Source of the DNA: Oceanisphaera marina
GTDB lineage: Bacteria > Pseudomonadota > Gammaproteobacteria > Enterobacterales > Aeromonadaceae
Reading direction: 5' to 3'
DNA: 64,000 nucleotides
NCBI RefSeq assembly: GCF_014643915.1
Contig: NZ_BMKE01000017.1
Span: 379 to 64,378 of the forward strand
Position numbers and translations under genes: made by a program. How positions within the stretch are numbered: the stretch's first letter is position 1; the number at the start of each line of letters is the position of its first letter. This document shows, piece after piece, positions 16,480 through 24,250 of this stretch. The notes under the pieces were generated by a model. It searched no databases. It saw only the letters and a program-made list of their open reading frames with translations, and was not told the origin of the DNA.

Positions 16480-16493
16480 TGTGGTTTACCACA
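16480..16493. promoter_or_regulatory. Perfect palindrome in the ttrB-ttrS intergenic region
   Basis: TGTGGT-TT-ACCACA has 6-bp arms around a 2-nt centre. It lies 60 bp before the ttrB start codon and 15 bp before the likely TTG start of ttrS. The position fits a dimeric regulator such as the adjacent FixJ-type TtrR acting as activator for ttrB and perhaps as a roadblock for ttrS. The TtrR assignment is inference. Confidence 0.55.
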
Positions 16494-16507
16494 TAAGGGA
16501 CTTTGAC

Positions 16508-18217
16508 TTGATCTGGAACAGGTTTTTATCCGCCATTGTGCTGCTTTTGCTCAGTGCGCCGGTGGCTGCCGAGCAATATACGGTGGGTTTTTTAGCCTTC
16601 AGGGGGGAAGCCCAGGCGCGGGAACAATGGTCGGCGACGCTCAATGGGCTGAATAGCGCCACGCCAGGTCATCAATTTGCAGGGCGCTACCTTACCCAGC
16701 AGCAACTCGATGAGGCGTTGAGCGCCGGGCAGCTGGATTTTGTAGTGACCCATCCGGCGCATTTCATGTTGAGTCAAAGTCAGAAACTGAACTGGCTGGC
16801 ATCCTATATTGACCCTTATTATGGCCAGGCGCGCGCCAGCGTGGCGGGCACCCTGTGGGTGCGTGCCAGCAGCCCCATTGTCGAGCCCGGGCAGTTACGC
16901 GGTCAGCGGGTAGGGGCGGTGCACGAGCAAGCTTTTGGTGGCTACTTGCTGGTGGCCGAGCAACTGCGTCGTCAGGGGATTTTGCCCACGGATCTCGACT
17001 TGCGCTTTAGTGGTTATCCGGTAGATGCCCTAGCGTATTTACTGCGCGACGGTGCCTTGAGTGCGGCCATGTTGCCAACCTGTCTGTTGGAAGACATGCA
17101 GCAAGAAGGGCTGATCGAGTTATCGAACTTTCGCGCCCTGATGATGCAAGAAGACGCGCATTGTGTACGTTCTACGCCCTTGTATCCGGGGTGGAGTTTT
17201 GCTGCCGTGGGCGTCACCGACGAACAGCTGCTTCGTGCGACCAGTCGCGCTCTTTTGAGTCTGGAGTACCAGCAGCGACCACTGTGGGGAGCGCCCATCA
17301 GGCTGGATGAGGTTGAACAGTTATTGAAAGACTGGCAACTGGGGCCGGCGGCCCCAGTGTTGCCATTGCAGTTGCTGCACCAGCTCGTTCTTCGCTACTG
17401 GCCTTTTCTGGTGACCCTGGTGATTATTGCACTGGCACTGCTGCTGCATCATTATCGGGTCACGCTGTTATTGCTCAGGCGCACTCAGGAGCGGGACAAG
17501 CTGCATACTCTGATACAGGATAAAGAGCAGGAGCTGGCACAGGCACGGCTGCGGATCTTGATGGGCGAAATGGCCACCGGCCTGGCCCATGAACTCAATC
17601 AGCCGTTGTCGGCTATTCAAGCGTATGCCCAGGCAGGAGAGTTGGTCAGTCACACCGCGCAACAGCAAGAGGCGTTTGGCCACATAGTGGCTGAAACCGA
17701 ACGCGGAGCGGCGATTATTCGCCGGTTTCGTCAGTGGGCCACCCAGCCTTTACCCAGCGCCGAGCCGATGGACCTGGCCAAGGTATGTCGGGAGCTGGTG
17801 ACGCGCATGCAGCCCCGGGCCGATGCGCTTTCGGTGATCTTGTCTGGCCGGTTTAGTGAAGGTTCGCTGTTGAGCGTGCGCCCGGCAATAGAGCAGATTT
17901 TGAATAACCTGTTGGGCAATGCCCTGAATGCCCACGGACGGCGGGTTGCCACCTCGGGCCGACAGGGGGGATATATCAAGATCCAGGCTCATCCCGAGCC
18001 CGGTGGCTGGCAGCTTACCATCGAAGATGATGCGGGCGGGGTCGACCCCGGTATTATTGCTGCTTTACAGCACAATCTGCCCGCTGCACATTATCACGGC
18101 ATGGGTATAGGACTGCTGGTCAGCCACCGTTTGGCGCTGCGGCTGAATGGGCGGCTAACATTGGAAAATACCGACAAGGGTACCCGTGCCAGCTTGTTTA
18201 TACCTGAGGAAAGTTAA
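16508..18217 (+). CDS. ttrS: Tetrathionate sensor histidine kinase TtrS
   Basis: I place the start at the TTG at 16508 because AAGGGA lies 7 bp upstream and the product then begins with a signal peptide (FLSAIVLLLLSAPVAA); a GTG at 16463 is in frame. The 569 residues comprise a PhnD-like periplasmic binding domain (about 22-280), one membrane helix (about 298-316), a coiled segment, a HisKA domain with the phospho-acceptor in GLAHELNQPLSA (near residue 360) and a HATPase domain (NNLLGNALNAHG, DDAGGVDPG, GMGIGLLVSH). The binding domain should detect tetrathionate in the periplasm. The TAA overlaps the ttrR ATG. Confidence 0.93.
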   Translation: MIWNRFLSAIVLLLLSAPVAAEQYTVGFLAFRGEAQAREQWSATLNGLNSATPGHQFAGRYLTQQQLDEALSAGQLDFVVTHPAHFMLSQSQKLNWLASYIDPYYGQARASVAGTLWVRASSPIVEPGQLRGQRVGAVHEQAFGGYLLVAEQLRRQGILPTDLDLRFSGYPVDALAYLLRDGALSAAMLPTCLLEDMQQEGLIELSNFRALMMQEDAHCVRSTPLYPGWSFAAVGVTDEQLLRATSRALLSLEYQQRPLWGAPIRLDEVEQLLKDWQLGPAAPVLPLQLLHQLVLRYWPFLVTLVIIALALLLHHYRVTLLLLRRTQERDKLHTLIQDKEQELAQARLRILMGEMATGLAHELNQPLSAIQAYAQAGELVSHTAQQQEAFGHIVAETERGAAIIRRFRQWATQPLPSAEPMDLAKVCRELVTRMQPRADALSVILSGRFSEGSLLSVRPAIEQILNNLLGNALNAHGRRVATSGRQGGYIKIQAHPEPGGWQLTIEDDAGGVDPGIIAALQHNLPAAHYHGMGIGLLVSHRLALRLNGRLTLENTDKGTRASLFIPEES

Positions 18218-18801
18218 TGCAGATTTATATTTTAGATGACGATCAGCAGGTAGTGGCCGCCAATCGTTTCTTGTTGAATGCCATGGGCTATGCCAGCCGG
18301 GGCTGGTCGGATCCCGAGCAGTTTCTGGCTGAGCTGGATGAGCGAACTCCCGCTATTTTGTTGCTCGATCTGGCCATGCCCACACTCGATGGTCTGGCGG
18401 TACAGCAAGCCTTGTTAAAACGCCACTGTGCCATCGCCGTGATCTTGCTCACCGGCCACGGCGATGTCCCGCAGGCGGTAGTGGCCATGAAGCAGGGAGC
18501 GGTAGACTTTCTGGAAAAACCCGTCGATGCCCGACGGTTGGCTTGTGCCCTGAAACAGGCCCAAGAGCGGGTAACCTTGCTGACCGAGCAGGCAAGAGTG
18601 CGCCAACTTTTTTCTCAGTTGTCGAACCGCGAGCGAGAAGTGGTGAATCTGGTGGCCGAGGGGCTCACCAACAAGGCGATCGCCGAGCAACTGTGTGTGG
18701 CGGTGCGCACGGTGGAAGTGCACAGGGCCTCGGCCATGAATAAACTCGATGTTGGCAATATGGCCGAATTGCTCAACCACTGGCGGTTATCTCAAGGCTA
18801 A
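18217..18801 (+). CDS. ttrR: Tetrathionate response regulator TtrR
   Basis: A 194-residue FixJ-family regulator. The receiver domain has the acidic pair at DDD (7-9), the phospho-acceptor Asp51 in LLLDLAMP, Thr in LLTGHGD and the switch Lys in FLEKPV. The C-terminal LuxR-type helix-turn-helix (about 130-190) contains LSNREREVVNLVAEGLTNKAIAEQL and TVEVHRASAMNKL. Its start overlaps the ttrS stop (TAATG). It should activate ttrBCA, most simply through the palindrome at 16480. Its stop overlaps by 4 bases that of the convergent kinase gene. Confidence 0.95.
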   Translation: MQIYILDDDQQVVAANRFLLNAMGYASRGWSDPEQFLAELDERTPAILLLDLAMPTLDGLAVQQALLKRHCAIAVILLTGHGDVPQAVVAMKQGAVDFLEKPVDARRLACALKQAQERVTLLTEQARVRQLFSQLSNREREVVNLVAEGLTNKAIAEQLCVAVRTVEVHRASAMNKLDVGNMAELLNHWRLSQG

Positions 18802-20759
18802 GCCCATCGGTCTTTACCCTGGCCCTTGGCTGCTACTTCATTATCTGCAGATGACGACGGGATCAGTATTCTAGGTAACATCAAGGTAAATCGGGTCCCT
18901 TTACCGGGCTCTGAATGCACCTCGATTTTGCCGTCGAGTACGCCGTATACCCACTGACGGACTAAATTGAGACCCAAGCCGGAATGACCAAACTGACGAC
19001 CGCTGGTCACGAAGGGCTCAAACAGCGTCTCGATCAGCTCAGGTACTATGCCGTGGCCGTTATCCGTCACACTTAAAGAGCACCATTTCTCATCATGAAG
19101 CTGGGCATCAATCTGGACTTGACCGCGTGGCAGATCACGAAAGGCGTGCGCCAGGGCATTTTCCATCAGGCTTTGTAACACTTGTGAAATCACCCCGGGC
19201 AGACTAAACAGCGTCATCGGCTGGTCGAGCGCGCTGTGAACCGTGACCCTGGCCTGCTTGAGATTGCTGTGCATCACGTTGAGCAAATCGGTGACCACGT
19301 CTGTTAATTCGAATAACACAGGCTCTTCACTGTGCCGATCGACGGCCAGACGCTTGAAGCTGCGGACTTGCTGGCGAATTCGGCTCAGGTTATGTTCCGC
19401 CAGATCCAGCCCTTCTTGTGACTGTGTGAGAAAGCCTTGCAGTTCGGAACGGGTCATTTGAGTGTCAAAGGCCTGCTGTAGTTGTTGCCGTTGCTGTTGC
19501 AGATGGCTGATTGCCATTAACGCACCCCCGGCAGGGGTATTTATCTCGTGAGCGACGCCGGCCACCATCATACCGAGTGACGATAATTTCTGTTTTTCGA
19601 CCAGCTCATCTCGCAGTTGTTGTTGCTGCTGCAGTACGGCTGAAAGTCGTTGGTTACTGTTGGCGAGCTGTTGTCGTTCCTGATCGATCAGGGAGCTTAA
19701 ATGGCGTTCTTGTTGCAGTGAATGCCATTCACGACGGATCAGCCATACGCCTGTGCCGAGCAGCAGCAATGAAACCCCCACCGCGCGTAACAGCAATTCA
19801 TTGTGTATTTTCTGCTGGTAAGCAGGGGTGAGCGAAGCGGCAACATACAGGCGGTTTGCTGCCACGTTGTGGGTTGTCGAGGTGGCAGACGACAAGGTGA
19901 CCGGCATCACAACCTGCCCAAAGCTGCTGAACAGTTGTTTTATATTTTGCTCACTCACAATGTGCTGCCATAGTTCGGGCGATTGCTTGGCCAGAGTGAG
20001 TGATGGTTGGTCGCGCATAAAGCCCCACTCCTTATCGGGATCCGTATTGACCAACCAGTAGCCTTGTTGATCCATCACCGACAGGTTGATCTGTTGGCCC
20101 GTCATGGCGCGGACACGATCCAGAATATCGTTGAGATTGACATTGAGTAACAGCATGCCCGGCAGTAAGCCTTCCTGCTCACAGGTTCTGATACTGGCGC
20201 GAAGCGTGGCCTGAAAGGGACGAACTATGGTGTTGTTTTCCACATTCAGATCGACCGGCGACAGATAAACTTCGCCACAGGGATACTGCATGGTATGGGT
20301 AAAATAGTAGCGTTGGCGCTTTAATTGAAGGTGCTCTTTAGGGACCACCTGCGACTGACCCTCGCTGATATTGACCCTGACGCGTTCATAACCGTCGGCA
20401 TCGAGCCAGCGAATTTGGGAAATGTTGCTATCAACGCGGCCCATACTGGCCAGAGTCTCGGTTAAGGCCGCCGGATCTGCCTGCTCATTTATACCCAGCC
20501 AGTGGCGTACATCCGGTACCGCATAAAGCAACCGCAAGCTGTTGCGAACATGACCCAACCCCAGATTCAGCGTTGAGGTTGCCGACGCGGCCAGATCAGA
20601 AAGGTGGATTAGATTACGCACCCGGGCCGCGCTGTATCCCTGCCAGTAAACAAGCAGGCCTATAATGAGCGCAACCAGGATCAGGCTGACTAGCCTGGGG
20701 CGAACAAACCGGAGCATCTCGTCTTTCCGAGTGCCCGGGCTATGGTCTGACATTGACAA
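18798..20759 (-). CDS. Membrane sensor histidine kinase
   Basis: The 653-residue kinase has a first membrane helix (about 21-42), a large periplasmic region (about 43-325, dCache/CHASE-like, ligand unknown), a second helix (about 328-345), a Gln-rich coiled coil (about 350-400), a HisKA domain with GVAHEINTPAGGALMAISH, and a HATPase domain (ENALAHAF, DNGHGIVPE, GLGLNLVRQWV, GTRFTLMLP). The start overlaps the end of the EAL gene by 20 bases, so kinase, EAL protein and receiver form one operon and are likely partners. Its 3' end overlaps ttrR on the other strand by 4 bases. Confidence 0.9.
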   Translation of the reverse strand: MSMSDHSPGTRKDEMLRFVRPRLVSLILVALIIGLLVYWQGYSAARVRNLIHLSDLAASATSTLNLGLGHVRNSLRLLYAVPDVRHWLGINEQADPAALTETLASMGRVDSNISQIRWLDADGYERVRVNISEGQSQVVPKEHLQLKRQRYYFTHTMQYPCGEVYLSPVDLNVENNTIVRPFQATLRASIRTCEQEGLLPGMLLLNVNLNDILDRVRAMTGQQINLSVMDQQGYWLVNTDPDKEWGFMRDQPSLTLAKQSPELWQHIVSEQNIKQLFSSFGQVVMPVTLSSATSTTHNVAANRLYVAASLTPAYQQKIHNELLLRAVGVSLLLLGTGVWLIRREWHSLQQERHLSSLIDQERQQLANSNQRLSAVLQQQQQLRDELVEKQKLSSLGMMVAGVAHEINTPAGGALMAISHLQQQRQQLQQAFDTQMTRSELQGFLTQSQEGLDLAEHNLSRIRQQVRSFKRLAVDRHSEEPVLFELTDVVTDLLNVMHSNLKQARVTVHSALDQPMTLFSLPGVISQVLQSLMENALAHAFRDLPRGQVQIDAQLHDEKWCSLSVTDNGHGIVPELIETLFEPFVTSGRQFGHSGLGLNLVRQWVYGVLDGKIEVHSEPGKGTRFTLMLPRILIPSSSADNEVAAKGQGKDRWA

Positions 20760-22584
20760 TAGCCCGTCCGCAAAGCCATTCCAGCAGGTGATCGAGTGGC
20801 ATAGGCTGGGAGAACAGGTAGCCTTGTCCCATTTCGCAACCTTGATGCAACAGGTAGGCTTTTTGTTCCGGATTCTCTATCCCTTCGGCGATAATCGAGA
20901 AGCCGAACCGCTGGCCCAGTCGCAGTATCATCTCGGCAATGTGGCGCGCATTGATGTCGGTGGTAACGTCGTCGATGAAGCTTTTATCAATTTTGAGGCT
21001 GTGGGCCTGAAGATGGGTTATTTTGGACAGCGAAGAATAACCAATGCCAAAGTCGTCGATGCTGATCTGGATGCCGGCGTCGATCAGCTTGTCCAGTGCC
21101 TGGCGAAATTGAGCATAGTCTCCCATGATCTGTGTTTCGGTGATTTCGACTTCCAGCAACCGTGAGCCGGGCTGGTTCGAACGGGCAAAATCAATCAGCT
21201 CTGTCATCAGAGCACCGTCGAGCAGATCGCTGCTGGAGAGGTTAAATGCGATGGGCAGTGCGTAGCCTGCGCTGTGCAGAGTCTGTAGTGTCGAAACTAC
21301 CTGTTTGAATACCAGTCGGTCGAGTAAACCGACTACGCCCGAGGCCTCTGCGATAGGAATGAATTCGCAGGGCGGCACAAAGTGACCATGGGGATGCTGC
21401 CAACGTACCAGCGCCTCCAGGCCCACCACGGCTTCATCAGCCAGGCGCACCTTGGGTTGCAGCACTATGCTGAGCTGTTGATGATTGATGGCCAGGCGCA
21501 GATCCTGCAGCAGATTGTAACCCGCAGTGGTCTTGTCGCTAAACTGCCTGTCCACATGAATGAACTGCTTGCCTGCCCTGCGTGCTGTAGTGCAGGCAGC
21601 ACGAGCCAGTACCAGAATGGTTTCGGGCTGGCGGTGGATAAAATGGCGCAGCTCCAGTAGCGAGGCGGTCAGAAACAGCTGCTGGGTCACCTCATCATTC
21701 ATAATAAGCCGCGGTTTGAAAGTATCGTGAGACAACTCGATTTGCCGAGGCAGCAGTAATGCAAAGGCATTGTCGCCGGTTTTGGCGATGGCGATGGCTT
21801 CCGGCAGCTGGCCAGACAGCGTTTGATAAACCTGTTCCAGCAGGCGGTTGCAGAATTGGTCGCCAAAGGCCAGCATGCTTTCATCGAAATGTTCGATTTC
21901 AACCATCAGCATCATGGTCTGTTCAATGTCTTGTGCGGCCATCAATTCCAGTTCACGTACCAGCCAGTTACGGTTGTGTATGCCCAGTATCGGATCCTTG
22001 TAGGCCAGGTCAGACAGGCGATTAAGCAGGGCTATGTTCTTGAATCCACTGTTTATGTTCTCGCAAAATACCTGCAGCATCGAATGGGAACCATCCGGCA
22101 GGGCGGTATTATGTTTGATCACCATCAGATAGGTTTCAGTTGCCTGGGTATTGAAATATAAGACACTGTACTGATCTTGCCATTGATGTTCACGACGAAG
22201 AATGGCTTGCTCTATGGCCGCTGCCGGGACATCCAGATGTTCGACAGCAAGCGGGACATTATCGGGCAGATGTTCGAACACACCGCTGCTGGCGATGACC
22301 TGCAAGGGGTGTTTGGATTGCGGATTAAGAGCGCAAATAATGCCGCCGTTGCGAAGTCCAATAAATTTGTCAACTTCGCTCAGTACGGAACGGGTAAAAC
22401 AAGACAGACTTTGCTTGCTGTTGATTAAACGGGAAGCGGCGACAATCATCTGCAGGTTTTGCCGTGCGGTGTTGATTTGACTGATGTAGACCCAGGTGCG
22501 GATCTGACTGGTCAGTACACTCGATAAGCGAGAACTGGTCAGTTCGGCCTTGTCCCAGTATTCGTCAATATCGAGTTTATCCAT
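20740..22584 (-). CDS. c-di-GMP phosphodiesterase with detached receiver (DUF3369-GGDEF-EAL)
   Basis: A 614-residue protein. The first residues (MDKLDIDEYWDKAELTSSRL) look like the end of a receiver domain, including its switch Lys, not like a fresh N terminus. A DUF3369-like segment (about 25-185) follows, then a degenerate GGDEF domain (KTGDNAFAL in place of GGDEF) and an EAL domain (about 345-605) with the catalytic set LEALVRW, FNLSS, EITET, DDFG, LKIDKSF and EGIE intact. It should hydrolyse c-di-GMP and not make it. The ATG overlaps the stop of the upstream receiver ORF by 8 bases (ATGGATAA). In relatives these parts are one protein, so this is a split gene by frameshift or coupled fission. 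Confidence 0.9.
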   Translation of the reverse strand: MDKLDIDEYWDKAELTSSRLSSVLTSQIRTWVYISQINTARQNLQMIVAASRLINSKQSLSCFTRSVLSEVDKFIGLRNGGIICALNPQSKHPLQVIASSGVFEHLPDNVPLAVEHLDVPAAAIEQAILRREHQWQDQYSVLYFNTQATETYLMVIKHNTALPDGSHSMLQVFCENINSGFKNIALLNRLSDLAYKDPILGIHNRNWLVRELELMAAQDIEQTMMLMVEIEHFDESMLAFGDQFCNRLLEQVYQTLSGQLPEAIAIAKTGDNAFALLLPRQIELSHDTFKPRLIMNDEVTQQLFLTASLLELRHFIHRQPETILVLARAACTTARRAGKQFIHVDRQFSDKTTAGYNLLQDLRLAINHQQLSIVLQPKVRLADEAVVGLEALVRWQHPHGHFVPPCEFIPIAEASGVVGLLDRLVFKQVVSTLQTLHSAGYALPIAFNLSSSDLLDGALMTELIDFARSNQPGSRLLEVEITETQIMGDYAQFRQALDKLIDAGIQISIDDFGIGYSSLSKITHLQAHSLKIDKSFIDDVTTDINARHIAEMILRLGQRFGFSIIAEGIENPEQKAYLLHQGCEMGQGYLFSQPMPLDHLLEWLCGRAIVNVRP

Positions 22585-22948
22585 GACCTTGCTGCGCGGC
22601 GCCCGGCTGACCGGTCAGCAGTACGATGCGGATGGCCATATTGCCGAGCGTTTCACGAATAGTGCCAACCAAACGCAGTCCGGCGGTATCGTCTTCCATC
22701 ACCACGTCGAGCAATACCACGGCAATATCCGGAGTCTGGGTCAACACTGTGGCTGCTTCGGCGGCCGAAGCGGCGGTCAGCAACGAGATGGGGCGACCGT
22801 GTAAATTCAACCCTTTCAGGGAGTAGGTGAGCGAAGCCTGATAAGCGGGGTCGTCGTCCACGCTCAGCACTGTCCAGCAGGCGTCTGTTTTTTGCTCTAA
22901 GGTTTCATCCTTGTGGTCGGCAAATTCAAAAACATCACGTTTTTCCAT
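22577..22948 (-). CDS. Truncated receiver domain, front half of the split REC-EAL gene
   Basis: The 123-residue ORF starts with about 25 variable residues, then a receiver domain: DDDP acidic pocket (31-34), phospho-acceptor Asp81 in VVLLDVVMEDDTAG and Thr in LLTGQPG. It stops after GAAQQGHG. In DUF3369 proteins this motif continues through a DIxxY-K-EL segment, which is found instead at the start of the next ORF in another frame. The separate product therefore lacks the switch Lys and last helix of the receiver fold. Removing one G in CAAGGTCATG (22583-22592 region) would fuse both. It is first in the operon with the EAL and kinase genes. Confidence 0.8.
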   Translation of the reverse strand: MEKRDVFEFADHKDETLEQKTDACWTVLSVDDDPAYQASLTYSLKGLNLHGRPISLLTAASAAEAATVLTQTPDIAVVLLDVVMEDDTAGLRLVGTIRETLGNMAIRIVLLTGQPGAAQQGHG

Positions 22949-23226
22949 GTATATCTGGCCTTGTTAGCAGGCGCATGGCTGGCTGCGCACTGTATTCATC
23001 CCTGACATATAAAATATTGTCGCAAATTTTCATTATAAGATTAAGCGTGTTGATAAAACGGGTGTTATAGCGTCAGATATATTTGAGACCTGCTTTTGCG
23101 TAATGGGCGGAGCATCAAAATGTTTACTGTTGACGACATCCGCAGAAGTATAGCAGGTCAACAGACCCTAAAATACGCCAAACTATACCTTCATGGTGAA
23201 GATGTTAAGAAGATAAAAAATGGCAG

Positions 23227-23248
23227 AGCCGCCCTATGCCGGGCGGCT
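23227..23248 (-). terminator. Terminator overlapping the last codons of ansA
   Basis: AGCCGCCC (23227-23234) pairs with GGGCGGCT (23241-23248) around a 6-nt loop and is followed on the minus strand by ATTTTTTATC after CTGCC. The upstream arm encodes the last residues of AnsA (Ser-Arg-Pro), and the stop codon lies in the loop and arm. Confidence 0.75.
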
Positions 23249-24250
23249 TAATTCACCCCGCAGGTTTTGGCCCATCATTTTACGGACTTTTTCTGCAGAG
23301 AGGTTTTTGCTGAGCAAATAATGCAGTTTTGTCAGGGCGGCTTCGGTGGTCATGTCGTAGCCGGAAATGACGCCGGCGGCGGCCAGCGCCTTGCCCGGTG
23401 CGTAGCCGTCCATATTGACGCTGCCACGCTGGCATTGCGTCAGGTTAATGATGATCACTCCACGTGCCGTGGCGTCGGCCAGCAGGGTTAGCATGGCGGG
23501 ATTTTGCGGAGCATTGCCCACCCCATAAGACAGCAGGATCAGCGCCTTTACCGGTTGCTGCAAGATATTGGCAATCACCTCGGCGCTAATGCCCGGGTAC
23601 AGGGTGACCACACCGATGGGCTGGGGGGTAATGGGGCTGACCGTCAGCGGTTGGCTACTGGGTTTGCCCAGTGTGCCTGCTTCCAGACTGATATTAATAC
23701 CTGCATTCAGCAGCGGCGGAAAATTCGGGGAATCGAACGCCTCGAATCCGTCGGCGTGTTCTTTGCTGGCGCGATTGCCTCGATACAGCCGATTATTAAA
23801 AAACAGGCCCACTTCATTAATGGGATAATGGGCGGCCACGTACAGGGCATTCAGCAAATTGGGGCGGCCGTCGGATCTGAGCTCGGCCAGTGGAATTTGT
23901 GAGCCGGTAACGATAACCGGCTTGTCCAGGTCTTCGAGCATGAACGACAGGGCAGCGGCGGTAAATGCCATGGTGTCGGTACCGTGCAATACCACAAAGC
24001 CGTCATAATGTTCGTAGTTGGCCTGAATATCGTCGGCAATACGCTGCCAGTCGGCGGGTGTCATGTCTGCCGAGTCAATCAGCGGATCATATTCATGAAT
24101 ATGATAGTTGGGCATCTCGGCACAGTGAAACTCCGGGGTATTGGCCAGGCGTTCGGTCATAAAGCCCGCCAGAGGCACATAGCCTCTGGCGGATTTTTGC
24201 ATGCCGATGGTGCCGCCTGTGTAGGCGATATAGATATTTTTAGGCTGCAT
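23234..24250 (-). CDS. ansA: Cytoplasmic L-asparaginase I
   Basis: AnsA hydrolyses L-asparagine to aspartate and ammonia. I start it at 24250 (MQPKNIYIAYTGGTIGM), giving 338 residues, the same length as E. coli AnsA. Both catalytic threonine motifs are present: YTGGTIGM near the N terminus and VLHGTDTMAFTA near residue 90. There is no signal peptide, in line with type I. The ATG overlaps the sppA stop (TAATG) with CAGGAG just upstream, so it is translated by coupling in an sppA-ansA operon, as in E. coli. Confidence 0.95.
   Translation of the reverse strand: MQPKNIYIAYTGGTIGMQKSARGYVPLAGFMTERLANTPEFHCAEMPNYHIHEYDPLIDSADMTPADWQRIADDIQANYEHYDGFVVLHGTDTMAFTAAALSFMLEDLDKPVIVTGSQIPLAELRSDGRPNLLNALYVAAHYPINEVGLFFNNRLYRGNRASKEHADGFEAFDSPNFPPLLNAGINISLEAGTLGKPSSQPLTVSPITPQPIGVVTLYPGISAEVIANILQQPVKALILLSYGVGNAPQNPAMLTLLADATARGVIIINLTQCQRGSVNMDGYAPGKALAAAGVISGYDMTTEAALTKLHYLLSKNLSAEKVRKMMGQNLRGELSRPA

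Noticed and set aside
11558-18801. Tetrathionate locus as a genomic island
   Set aside because: No integrase, tRNA junction, direct repeats or obvious composition change borders it; flanking genes look native.
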